64,000 nucleotides of DNA from positions 1 to 64,000 of the forward strand of contig CALMSY010000013.1 in NCBI GenBank assembly GCA_937872475.1. Direction: 5' to 3'. The position numbers and the translations under genes are program-made. Origin of the DNA: 67-14 sp020438345 (GTDB taxonomy: Bacteria > Actinomycetota > Thermoleophilia > Solirubrobacterales > 70-9). How positions within the stretch are numbered: position 1 is the first letter of the stretch; each line of letters starts with the position of its first letter. Positions 33,702 to 42,583 of the stretch are shown piece by piece. The notes under the pieces are model-generated. The model searched no databases and was not told where the DNA came from. It saw only the letters and a program-made list of their open reading frames with translations.

Positions 33702-35273
33702 TCAGGGCTCGCGGAAAACGTGCTGATATTGCGTGGCCGGCTGCGACGGATCTCCCAGCGGCGTGAACGGGGCCTGCTGGCTGCAGCCAGGGGCGGGGAC
33801 GTTGTTGGTTTGTGACTGGCCTTTCATCAGGAACTCGGAGAGCTGTCCGTAGACCTCTTCCTGATATGCCGGGCTGAATCCGTAACGCAGGTTGAGACCA
33901 AACTGGGATTGCTGGACCGGGGTAAGCGCGGCCCAGGGCTGCAGGCTCCCGTTCAAACTTGAACTGCAATTGGCGCTGTTGAAGACCTGCATTCCTCCGG
34001 TCGCGAAGCTCGCGTTCTGACCCGCTGCGGTATACGGGTTGCTGCGGGCCGATGAATTGCCTGTTGGGAATGCCGCGTATGACTCCGGGCCGAGCCTGAT
34101 GCCGGCCCGCACGTAATTGACCTGCACGCCGGCTCCGTAGTTGCCGGAGGCGTTGGTCGCGGCAGCCGCGTTGCCGATGGTTGCCGCAAGTTCCTTGCGG
34201 TACAGGCTGGCAGACTGGAGGAAGGGATTGAACTCGGCGAAGTAGTCCGGCACCCTTGCGAGCAGGGTCGGGGCGTCGTCATCGAGGAAAGCCCTCAGCG
34301 AGGGGAACGCCTCGGGCGCCTTGCGGATCACCGGTTTCAGGTTTGTGTAGAGGCGCTTGCTGACCGGAGCGAGTCGGGCCGACGCCTTGAAAGTCGGTGA
34401 AAGCTGCTCGGCGACCGGCACGAGTTTGCGTACCACCGGGGTGGCGAATTCCGAGAAGTCCCCGAGCCGATCCTGGGTTGCCGCGGATTCCCGGGCGAAG
34501 GTCGGGAAGACGCGGAAGAAGTCCTTTAGCTCCTCGTCACGATCGGCAAGTGTGGTGAAAACAGTGTTGGTGTTGCGGATCATGCCACTAAGTTCACCTT
34601 GTCTCTTGCTGATTGCGTCGAACACGACTCCGGTGTTCTTGATCAGCTTCGACACCTCTTCGTCCTGATCGTTGAGGATCTGGAGGACGTCATCGAGTGA
34701 AAGCAGGGTTCCGGGGAGCACCCCGATGGTCTGGTTCAGCGTCGCGCCACGACCACTCATGGCAATCGAGTTGTCAATGGCACCCTGCATGAATGCCTGT
34801 CTGGTCTTCTCGTCGAAGGTGCGGAATATCTCATCCAGCTGGACGGATTTGGCAACCTGGGCCGGTGGCAGCTGACCGCCGTCCTGCAGCATTCCGTCAC
34901 GTTTGTCCCCGGGCGTGAGCTCGATATATGCCTCCCCGAGAAGGCTTTTGGCTCTGAGGATCGCCCTTGTGTCTTCCGGGATCGGGGCGTATTCCGGCTC
35001 GATGTCGAGCGTAATGATCGCCGAGCCCTCTTCGCTTCCTTCACCAAGGTCGATGGACTTGACGCGCCCGACTTCGATACCGGAGATGTCGACCTGTGAC
35101 TGCTCGGCGAGCTGACCCACCTGAGTGAGTGGCAACTTCACTTCATAGCCGCGTGCGGCCAGCGGTGTCGGACCACCGAATGCGACCCATACGAAAAGCA
35201 GCAGCCCGAAACACGAGAGTGCGAAGCCCGCGATGGCGATTAGCTGTGCTACTGATGGCGCCTGTTTATTCAT
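33702..35273 (-). CDS. Mce-family protein, sixth of six (MceF position)
   Basis: Membrane-anchored substrate-binding protein of an Mce lipid import system. The 523-residue product has an N-terminal helix (about residues 9-33), the MCE/MlaD domain (YEVKLPLTQVGQL, VDISGIEVGRVKSIDL) and a long helical region as in actinobacterial Mce proteins. The C-terminal tail (about 360-523) is Asn/Gln/Ser-rich and ends in the periplasm-facing region. The ATG overlaps the previous stop by four bases. It is the last gene of the cluster. Confidence 0.92.
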   Translation of the reverse strand: MNKQAPSVAQLIAIAGFALSCFGLLLFVWVAFGGPTPLAARGYEVKLPLTQVGQLAEQSQVDISGIEVGRVKSIDLGEGSEEGSAIITLDIEPEYAPIPEDTRAILRAKSLLGEAYIELTPGDKRDGMLQDGGQLPPAQVAKSVQLDEIFRTFDEKTRQAFMQGAIDNSIAMSGRGATLNQTIGVLPGTLLSLDDVLQILNDQDEEVSKLIKNTGVVFDAISKRQGELSGMIRNTNTVFTTLADRDEELKDFFRVFPTFARESAATQDRLGDFSEFATPVVRKLVPVAEQLSPTFKASARLAPVSKRLYTNLKPVIRKAPEAFPSLRAFLDDDAPTLLARVPDYFAEFNPFLQSASLYRKELAATIGNAAAATNASGNYGAGVQVNYVRAGIRLGPESYAAFPTGNSSARSNPYTAAGQNASFATGGMQVFNSANCSSSLNGSLQPWAALTPVQQSQFGLNLRYGFSPAYQEEVYGQLSEFLMKGQSQTNNVPAPGCSQQAPFTPLGDPSQPATQYQHVFREP

Positions 35274-36580
35274 CAGCAGATCGAGCTCGGGGGAGAAAGT
35301 TGGTTGAGCCGGTAGGCAGGCTCAAGCTGCGGAAGGCCTGTCCTGACCTGCTCGGCCTGGGTGGCGGTATTGCAGGAGATCATGCTGACACCGCGACGGA
35401 CGGGACCGTCACCGTCCTGGAAGCCGACAGAAGCGTTGAAGTTGTGGTTCATCCAGGGTGCGTAGAAGAGGAAGCCCTCCGCGTCGCCGTCAGGGTTGTA
35501 GGCGAGAATGTTGAAGAGAGTGTTGAGCTCCGTGAATGTGCCCTGAAGCTGCGGAGTGGCTTTCGCACCGGCCTTTGAGGTTCCTTCGAGTTCCTTGAAG
35601 ACCGGCTGGACATCCCGACTGAAGGGCCGGATGTTGTCGCGCACAGTCGCGGTGGTGTCATTGGCCAGTCGCTGAACCGATCGCAGTGAGCCCTTCAGGT
35701 TTCTGGCGCCCGGAATCAGACCCAGCAGGGTCGGCCGGGTCAATTGTGAAAGTTGATCGGACTTCGCGAGATTGATCCGTCCTGATTCGAGGGTCGACGG
35801 GAATTCACGCAGTGCTTCCCGAAGGGCAGCCTCCTGAGCGGCGTAGTTGCCAAGTGACTTCTTCGAGTTGGAGACGAAGTCCGCCACTACCTCGCTGTTG
35901 TTGCCCAGTTCTGTGGCCACCTTGCTGAAGGAGTTGACTCCTTGCGCGATGAGCTTGCGTCGTTTCTCCAGCTCGCCGTTCAGCCTCGCCGTATAGGTGG
36001 TGAAAGGTCCGAATCGGCGGAGTGCCTGCGACAGCTCGGGACCACGACCGTTCAGACCCTCTCCGGCGCCGTTCAGAAGCAGCACCAGATAGTCCTGCGT
36101 GTCGCGGTCAAGAGAAGCGAGGATCTGATCCATCTGGACGTTGGAAAGTCCCTGCGAAACCGGGAAGACCGTCCCTTCGGGTGGCGTCGGGCCTTTGGTT
36201 CCGGGGTCGATCTCGACCACCATGTCGCTGAGCCCGGTTTTCGGTCTGAGCAGGAACTCGGCGTCCTCGTGGATGAGTTCCTTGTATTCCGGCTCGATGT
36301 CCAGCCGCACACGAGCGATGCCATCAACCAGGGTTGCTGCGCCAACCTTGCCAACGTTGATACCGGCAATCACCGCCGCCTGGCCCTGCCCGGGTGTGAC
36401 AGCCTGCGCCGTTTCCAGCTCGACATTGATCGAATAGAACTCCTGACCAAGCCCGGGGATCCAGGAAGGCAACGCCGCCTTCTGGTTGGAAAGGATGAAA
36501 AGCAGAACCGCCAGAGCAACCACGATCAACCCGGTGATCGCCAGGAAATCCTTGAAATGTGTCTTTATCGCGCGTTTCAC
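35273..36580 (-). CDS. Mce-family protein, fifth of six
   Basis: The 435-residue product has an anchor helix (about 14-31), an MCE domain (YSINVELETAQAVTPGQGQ, VIAGINVGKVGAATL), a helical domain and a short C-terminus containing conserved WMNHNFNASVG. The domain starts with an extra Trp/Pro/Gly segment seen in the MceD group of actinobacteria. The GTG start at 36580 overlaps the previous stop. It is the shortest of the six. Confidence 0.92.
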   Translation of the reverse strand: MKRAIKTHFKDFLAITGLIVVALAVLLFILSNQKAALPSWIPGLGQEFYSINVELETAQAVTPGQGQAAVIAGINVGKVGAATLVDGIARVRLDIEPEYKELIHEDAEFLLRPKTGLSDMVVEIDPGTKGPTPPEGTVFPVSQGLSNVQMDQILASLDRDTQDYLVLLLNGAGEGLNGRGPELSQALRRFGPFTTYTARLNGELEKRRKLIAQGVNSFSKVATELGNNSEVVADFVSNSKKSLGNYAAQEAALREALREFPSTLESGRINLAKSDQLSQLTRPTLLGLIPGARNLKGSLRSVQRLANDTTATVRDNIRPFSRDVQPVFKELEGTSKAGAKATPQLQGTFTELNTLFNILAYNPDGDAEGFLFYAPWMNHNFNASVGFQDGDGPVRRGVSMISCNTATQAEQVRTGLPQLEPAYRLNQLSPPSSIC

Positions 36581-38082
36581 GGGTAGGCCACCGGACTTGG
36601 AGCTCCCGGGCCGGCCATCGGCCCGTTGAGGTCGGGGAGTTGCTGCTCGCCACAGGGCTGGTTGCTCACGATAGGCGGAACACCGGGCGCCAGCGGTGTC
36701 GTGCCGAGCGGGGCGGTTTCCATACGCCCGTAGAGCTGACTGAACTCGGGTGAGGTTTCGGCCGGGTCGGACATGCTGACCGTGACCGGTCCGCCACCGC
36801 CCTGGATCCGGGCATAGGCGCCGTTTCCATCGAACATGTTGGAACCTCCGGCTGCACTCACAGCCGCGAAGAAGACTTCACTGGAGGCTTTCTGACCATT
36901 GCTGAAGGCACCGTCGCTGATTACCTGGTCACCGGTCGGACTGACTGTGTTGGCTATGCAGAGACCGAAGTTCCGGAGCTGAGGCAAGAGTTTGAGCGTG
37001 GCCGCCGCCGACTTCGCAGCATCAGGGGTGGATCGGACGATGATCTTCGCCAGACCGCCCAGTTCACGATCGGTCAGGAGGGGCTGCAACTGCCGCAGGA
37101 ATGGCCTGGTTACGCGAATCGTGCGTGGCAGTTCGTTGAGACCCGGGGTTGACGCGATCGCGAATCCTCGCAGGGCAGGCAGACTGGCGTTGAGGCTGGT
37201 CAGAGCACTCCGCGCCACAACCAGTGTCGGACCAAGCCTCTGGATGGTGAGACTGAGATTCTCCGATTCGGCCGCCAGAGCTCCGGTGAAGGTAGCGAAG
37301 TTGGTGACAAAGCCCTGGATGTCATCGCCTCTGTCATCAACCGCTCCGGTCACCCGCGAAAGGCCCCGGATCAGGTTGCCCAGATCGTTTTCCTGCTTGC
37401 CCAGATAGGCGGCGCTTACCACGGCGGTACCTCGCGACGCGGTTTCACCCCGGCGGTACGCGAGGTTCAGTGCCTCGCCGGCCGTAAGGCCCTGGACGAA
37501 AGGCTCGAAAGTCAGGTCCTGCTCCGCGGTGGGCTCCGAGTTGAGACCCGTGCCAAGGCTTTCGAGCAGACGCTGGATATTGGCCCGCTCCGGACTCTGC
37601 AGGGTTCTCAACACATCACCGACCTGCACGCTGGTTCCGGTCCGGCTGACCGGGATCACCCCGTTATCGGGCATCTCCCCGGACTCCGGAGTGCCGGGAT
37701 CCAGGTCAATGAACCAGTTGCCTTCGAGGAAAAGTCGCGGGCGGATCTGCGCCGATGCATCTTCGCGGACCGGTCTGCCTTCATCGTCAACGGTGAAGGT
37801 GACGATCGTGTTGTCACCCTTCTGTTCCATCTCGGTGACCTTGCCCACATTGACGCCGGCGATCCGGACCGGGGACTTGATCGCGATGTTGACTGCGTTG
37901 CTGAAAGTGGCCTTTACTTCATAGCCGGGGCTTGTGAACGGAATCGTCTTCGTGAAAGCCAGGTACAGCCCGATCAGCACGATGACCACAGCGACCAGGC
38001 CGAAGAAAAGCGGACCTGGCCCGCCCCACTGGCGGAAGAACTGCTGGTTGTAGCGGCTTGGTTTGCGGTGGTCGGCGCTCAT
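36577..38082 (-). CDS. Mce-family protein, fourth of six
   Basis: The 501-residue product has an anchor helix (about residues 26-46), an MCE domain (YEVKATFSNAVNIAIKSPVR, AGVNVGKVTEME), a helical region (LGNLIRGLSRVTGAVDDRG) and a Gly/Pro-rich tail. I take the ATG at 38082, which overlaps the previous stop by four bases; the open frame extends to 38193 within the upstream gene. Together with the other five it should form the hexameric Mce channel. Confidence 0.92.
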   Translation of the reverse strand: MSADHRKPSRYNQQFFRQWGGPGPLFFGLVAVVIVLIGLYLAFTKTIPFTSPGYEVKATFSNAVNIAIKSPVRIAGVNVGKVTEMEQKGDNTIVTFTVDDEGRPVREDASAQIRPRLFLEGNWFIDLDPGTPESGEMPDNGVIPVSRTGTSVQVGDVLRTLQSPERANIQRLLESLGTGLNSEPTAEQDLTFEPFVQGLTAGEALNLAYRRGETASRGTAVVSAAYLGKQENDLGNLIRGLSRVTGAVDDRGDDIQGFVTNFATFTGALAAESENLSLTIQRLGPTLVVARSALTSLNASLPALRGFAIASTPGLNELPRTIRVTRPFLRQLQPLLTDRELGGLAKIIVRSTPDAAKSAAATLKLLPQLRNFGLCIANTVSPTGDQVISDGAFSNGQKASSEVFFAAVSAAGGSNMFDGNGAYARIQGGGGPVTVSMSDPAETSPEFSQLYGRMETAPLGTTPLAPGVPPIVSNQPCGEQQLPDLNGPMAGPGAPSPVAYP

Positions 38083-39545
38083 TTGGTCTTCCAGTTCAGC
38101 TGAGCTTCGGACTGTTCCGCGGTGACGATCCCGGAGTTGCCGGGGTAGTTGCCGATCTGTGGTGCCAGGGTCCAGTTTCCTTGCGTGTTCCACGATGCCG
38201 GAGCGTTGCCCGGTTCACATTCCCGCGGGCTCTGGCCGGGCGCGGCGGTGTTCGGGTAGGGGTTCGAGTGGAGGAAGTTGAGTCCCGAAGTCGAGAAGGT
38301 TCCACCACCACTGGCGACCGAGGCGGCAGGACCACCTTCAGCGTTGACGCCGACCGGCGGCAGGACGCTGACCACACGCACCCAGTGACCGTCAGAGTTA
38401 TGCGGACTGGTCGAACTCGCCACGTTTCTGAGCAACAGGGCAAGGTAGTTGCAGACGTTCTGGGACGGAGTCACCTGGCGCAGCAACGGTGTGAGGATCT
38501 TCTGGGTCTGGATCAGCGTGTTCAGGCCATCGTTTACCTGGGTGTCATCACCGAACCGGCGCAGCGACCGTGCGGTAGGCGCCAGTTCGTCATAGAGGTC
38601 GGGTGAAGAGCGCAACACAGGAATACCAACGTCGAACGAACTCGCAACCACCGGAGCACTCTCGGCCAGCGCCTCTGCGCCGGGGCGCAGAGCCTTCATG
38701 AAGCGGGCCGAGCTGTACAGGAAGGGCCTGATCCGCGGACCGTTCCTGATCACGGCCAGCTCCGCCTGGACACCTTCGGTAATCGAGTCCTGGATGTAGG
38801 GCCGGGCCACTTCAGCTAGCGCAGTGAAAGTCGTGTCGAGCTGAACGAACATATCGGCCTGGGTTTCGGCTACCGGCGCTACTTCTGCTGCCGCCTGGGC
38901 CAGGCCTCTGACGAAGCCGCGCAGTCCGGTCTTCTCCGAGGCGAGGTTCCTTGCGACCGGCTCGGCCACCTTGAGAAGCGGGGGAAGCTGACCGAGGATC
39001 TCGTTGATGTCCACTCCACGGGCAGCGAAAGCTCCGCCGTATTCGGCAAGGTTCTTCTGAATCGCCCGCCGTACTGGCTCCTGGAACATGTTGAACCACT
39101 GGTCCATGTCAACCGGTTCGTCGGCCTGGGATTCGGGCAAGGTCCCGCCCGGCTTCAACCCTTCACTCGAGCTGCCCGGGGTCAAAAGCAGGTACTTGAG
39201 ACCCATCGCGGAGCGCTGTCTCACCAGAACAGTCGAGTCCTTCGGGATCGGCTGGACACTCTTGTCGAGCTTCAGGGACGCGACTGCGATTGAGCGGCCG
39301 TCATCGAGCTGCTTCGCATTGACGCTGTCAACGACCCCGACCCGCACTCCGGCGATCCTCACTTCGTTGCCGGAAACCAGAGAGGCAGCGGAAGGAAGCT
39401 CGGCCTTGAACTGATAGGTCGGGACGAAGGGGAGCCCCTTGTTGGCGTTGTACGAGAAGAAGATGCTGACCACAGCGATCACAGCGGTGATCGCCCCGAC
39501 CAGAACCGGGCTCGCGGAGATTCTTGATCGGCGGCGACGATTCAT
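38079..39545 (-). CDS. Mce-family protein, third of six
   Basis: The 488-residue product has a basic N-terminus (MNRRRRSRISAS), an anchor helix (about 13-31), an MCE domain (FKAELPSAASLVSGNEVRIA, GVRVGVVDSV), a helical region and a C-terminal tail with a Cys pair candidate (one Cys in NVCNYLALL, one in PRECEPGNA). The ATG overlaps the previous stop. The gene is intact. Confidence 0.92.
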   Translation of the reverse strand: MNRRRRSRISASPVLVGAITAVIAVVSIFFSYNANKGLPFVPTYQFKAELPSAASLVSGNEVRIAGVRVGVVDSVNAKQLDDGRSIAVASLKLDKSVQPIPKDSTVLVRQRSAMGLKYLLLTPGSSSEGLKPGGTLPESQADEPVDMDQWFNMFQEPVRRAIQKNLAEYGGAFAARGVDINEILGQLPPLLKVAEPVARNLASEKTGLRGFVRGLAQAAAEVAPVAETQADMFVQLDTTFTALAEVARPYIQDSITEGVQAELAVIRNGPRIRPFLYSSARFMKALRPGAEALAESAPVVASSFDVGIPVLRSSPDLYDELAPTARSLRRFGDDTQVNDGLNTLIQTQKILTPLLRQVTPSQNVCNYLALLLRNVASSTSPHNSDGHWVRVVSVLPPVGVNAEGGPAASVASGGGTFSTSGLNFLHSNPYPNTAAPGQSPRECEPGNAPASWNTQGNWTLAPQIGNYPGNSGIVTAEQSEAQLNWKTK

Positions 39546-41122
39546 GGTCCGAGCAGGTAGTCGAGCATTTTCATGCGTCCCGAGCGGGTAGAGCGACCGG
39601 AAACGTCACCGCTGAACCCGTCGAAATCAGCTGGGGCCACCGCGCCTGAGTCACCCGTGGCACCAAGTGAATCGGTATCGGCAGGGTCAACCGGCCCGGT
39701 CGGGCCGGTAGCTCCGGTCGGGCCGGTGAATCCGGTCACACCGGTTTCACCGGTCGGTGCCAGGGTTTCACCGGTTGCTCCGGTCGGGCCCGTGGCAAGT
39801 TCATCGAGTGCCCCGAACTCGCCGAGCGCCTCGCTGAGCGCCGAGGTGGTTCCCCCGCCGCTGTCCCACTGCGTGCTGCAGTCTCCAACCCGGAAGGAAC
39901 GATAAGTAGTGCAGCCCGAAACGATCAGGTTCGTGCGCTGGTAATGGCCGAACTGGTCGTACCCGTTGAACAGTGACGAGCTGTTGTAGAAGAAGGTCAT
40001 CAGGTTGTCAAAGCCACCGCCCTGACGGGTGCTCTTGAGGAAAAAGCTCAAGTTCGAAGCAGGCGAGTAGGCATTGCGGGAAAGGTTGCCGAGTTTGCGG
40101 ACAATCGGCTGCGATGCGACCAGGTCCGGTCCTGCGGTACGCGTTGCGCTGCCGAGGCTGGTGATAGAGATCCGGCCCGCATCGGCGAAGTCGCCCAGCT
40201 TCGTCTGAACCTCGCTGATGTCGGCCGCGGCCGGGCGCAGAACCTGCATAACCGGGATCGCATTGTCGGCGAACTCACCGACAGCGTTGAAGTCGGCTCG
40301 CAGCTGGCGCAGGGTTTCCGGCAGGTTGCGGATGTTCTGCTGAAGATCCTCTCCGCGTTCCGCCGTAGCGGCTGCCGTGTAGCCCGCATTGCGAAGGAAA
40401 TTGACCAGGTTCTTCCTCTTGGCCGCGAGCGCGGTCATGTTCTTCGAACCATCCTTCGCCAATTGAGCGAGCTTCTTGTTCTCGGAGGCCAGAATCGCCA
40501 GGACTTTGTTGACTTCCATCAAAGTCGGATTTGCCCGCTCGATCGTTTCCTCAAGATGCTCACCACGGGTCGCCAGACCGGCGCCAAGCTCATTGAGGAT
40601 GATCCGGAATCGCTGCGCATACGGCAGGCGGTAGATGTTGTTGATCAGATCGAGGTCGACCGACTTTGCATTGTTCTGGATCGGCAGCAGGTACTGACCT
40701 GCTCCTGGTTCGCCGTCAGGGATCTGTTCGAGCGGGGGTGGCGGCTCACTCCCGACGGGACGCGGCTGAGTTACCTGGCAATCGAGGAATTTCTCGCCGA
40801 TCAGCGACTGCGGGCGGATTATGCAGGAGGCATCTTCACGCCAGTCCTGGAACCCCTCGTCATTGATCTTCATGACCACAATTGCCTTGCCGGGAATATC
40901 GGTTCCGGTCTCTTCACCGGGCCGCGACACGTCAACGGAACTGACGCTGCCGACGTTGGCGCCCGCGACGCGGACGTCGATGCCGGACACGGCGAAGGCA
41001 CCGTTGTCGAAGACCGCTCTCACCTGATAGGCGTCACTGTCGTCGTTGCAGCTCCGTACAAACAGGACGACTGCAACGACAGCAAGTACCAAGAGCAGGA
41101 TCTGGATGATCTTCTTCAGCAT
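39542..41122 (-). CDS. Mce-family protein, second of six, with collagen-like C-terminal tail
   Basis: The 526-residue product has an N-terminal helix (KKIIQILLLVLAVVAVVLFV) followed by a Cys (FVRSC), a possible lipobox as in MceE-type lipoproteins. Then come an MCE domain (YQVRAVFDNGAFAVSG, AGANVGSVSSVDV) with a Pro-rich insert, a helical region and, at about residues 450-500, a run of Gly-X-Thr/Thr-Gly repeats (GPTGATGET, TGFTGPTGATGPTGP) like bacterial collagen. I take the ATG at 41122 that overlaps the previous stop. The tail is unusual for Mce proteins and may help anchoring or trimerisation. Confidence 0.9.
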   Translation of the reverse strand: MLKKIIQILLLVLAVVAVVLFVRSCNDDSDAYQVRAVFDNGAFAVSGIDVRVAGANVGSVSSVDVSRPGEETGTDIPGKAIVVMKINDEGFQDWREDASCIIRPQSLIGEKFLDCQVTQPRPVGSEPPPPLEQIPDGEPGAGQYLLPIQNNAKSVDLDLINNIYRLPYAQRFRIILNELGAGLATRGEHLEETIERANPTLMEVNKVLAILASENKKLAQLAKDGSKNMTALAAKRKNLVNFLRNAGYTAAATAERGEDLQQNIRNLPETLRQLRADFNAVGEFADNAIPVMQVLRPAAADISEVQTKLGDFADAGRISITSLGSATRTAGPDLVASQPIVRKLGNLSRNAYSPASNLSFFLKSTRQGGGFDNLMTFFYNSSSLFNGYDQFGHYQRTNLIVSGCTTYRSFRVGDCSTQWDSGGGTTSALSEALGEFGALDELATGPTGATGETLAPTGETGVTGFTGPTGATGPTGPVDPADTDSLGATGDSGAVAPADFDGFSGDVSGRSTRSGRMKMLDYLLGP

Positions 41123-42498
41123 CACGGCACCTGTGAGGGGTCGCATTTGCCGGTCAGATTGCCGTTGTCGAGGAAGGGATTCGATCCCGCGATCGGAGTC
41201 GCGCCGCCGCCCGGACAACGCTGCAGGCCGGTGACGACTTCGAGGCCACCGTATTGAGTGGTATCGGCCGGCTGGATCGCGGAACCGTTTAGCTGGAAGA
41301 CGCCGGTCGACGTCGGGGTCACCTTGGCGTAGGGACCCTGCGCGTCATACGGCGAGGTCAATGACCCGATCTTGGCGAAAGCACTGAAAATATCCGGTGA
41401 ATAGGCACGGGCTTCTGCGGCTTCTTCCTGATTCGCGTCGAGGGCCCTCACGACGGCGTCTACCGCCGGTTCGGCTTTCGGATGGAGCGGAATCAGGCGA
41501 GAGAGCAGATCCGAGGTGTCGTTGTCGGGGCCAGGACGGCCCGCTGCGGTCGCGAGGTTGTTGAAGACGGGCCGGGCCCGGACCAGCACCGGCCTCAGAT
41601 CCCTCTTGAGGTAGTTGGCCAGTCCGGCGTCGGCGGCACGACCAGAGGCTCTGATCATCGGTTCGACGTCGTCGAGCGCCACTCGCAGGTTCGCGAAGGT
41701 CGTGTTGCCCTGGCGGAGGGTCGGTGGCAGTTCCTGCAGGGCGAGGGCGAGCGACTCGTTGTTGTCAGCGATCGCCCCCAGCGCCTTGTTCGAGTTGCTG
41801 ACCAGTTCAGTCAGTTGCGGAGAGACTTCTGCGAGTTTCGTGACGAAGGAGGACGTGTTGGACACGAACTGATCGAGATGGGTGTCCTGGTCGGCCAGTT
41901 CCGCCATCAGCCTCTGGGTGCTCGAGAAGGCGGTTCCGCTGTACTTGAAAGTCTTGTTCGCACCTTCGGCACCTTCGCCGGCATAGATCGCAGCGATGCC
42001 CTGGATCCAGTTGGACCAGCCCTTCCTGGTTGTTTCGTCGAAGGTGTCGAAGAACTGATCCAGCTCGACAGCTGTCGTGGTGACGCCCTCACCGAACGAA
42101 CTTCCCTCGGGCACTACCGGCGCATTGTCAGGACCAGGTGAAATCGAGATGTAGTGGTTGTGCAGAGATGAAAGCGAGCTCTTGCGAATCACGGCGGCAG
42201 TGCCCTCATGGAGCTCACGGTCGATTTCAACCTCCATCTCGACCCGCATGTCATCGGTCAGTTCGACCGATGTGATCGAACCGACCGGCGAGCCACCGAT
42301 CATCACGTGGTTGCCGTTCACGATGCCGCTCGCGCTCTGGAAGTCGAATTTGTACTTGTAGCCGGAGTCGCTGCTGAAGATCAGCGAGGCGACGAAAACT
42401 ACGGCAACCACAAGTGCGCCCAGAGTCACAACTCTGAGCACCGTAGAACTTCGACCACGATTCACGCGGCTTGGATTTGCTTGATTGGCAGTCGTCAA
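41122..42498 (-). CDS. Mce-family protein, first of six
   Basis: The 458-residue product has an anchor helix (LRVVTLGALVVAVVFVASLIF), an MCE domain (YKFDFQSASGIVNGNHVMIG, GSPVGSITSVEL) and the helical region with a short C-terminus. It starts with TTG at 42498; an in-frame GTG at 42465 is an alternative. It heads the coupled run of six and lies 85 bases after the hydrolase gene. In mycobacteria two YrbE permease genes would occupy the upstream position. Confidence 0.92.
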   Translation of the reverse strand: MTTANQANPSRVNRGRSSTVLRVVTLGALVVAVVFVASLIFSSDSGYKYKFDFQSASGIVNGNHVMIGGSPVGSITSVELTDDMRVEMEVEIDRELHEGTAAVIRKSSLSSLHNHYISISPGPDNAPVVPEGSSFGEGVTTTAVELDQFFDTFDETTRKGWSNWIQGIAAIYAGEGAEGANKTFKYSGTAFSSTQRLMAELADQDTHLDQFVSNTSSFVTKLAEVSPQLTELVSNSNKALGAIADNNESLALALQELPPTLRQGNTTFANLRVALDDVEPMIRASGRAADAGLANYLKRDLRPVLVRARPVFNNLATAAGRPGPDNDTSDLLSRLIPLHPKAEPAVDAVVRALDANQEEAAEARAYSPDIFSAFAKIGSLTSPYDAQGPYAKVTPTSTGVFQLNGSAIQPADTTQYGGLEVVTGLQRCPGGGATPIAGSNPFLDNGNLTGKCDPSQVP

Positions 42499-42583
42499 TC
42501 TGAGCTACCCGATGGTTCTCCCCACCAAAGAAGCCTCCTTCCTGCGCGCATGCTACCTGAGCGACCGGCGTGAACGCCGTACG

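Noticed and set aside
39650..39800. Tandem DNA repeat in the mce region
   Set aside because: It is the Gly/Thr triplet tail of the second Mce protein, in frame, so it is treated as a protein feature.
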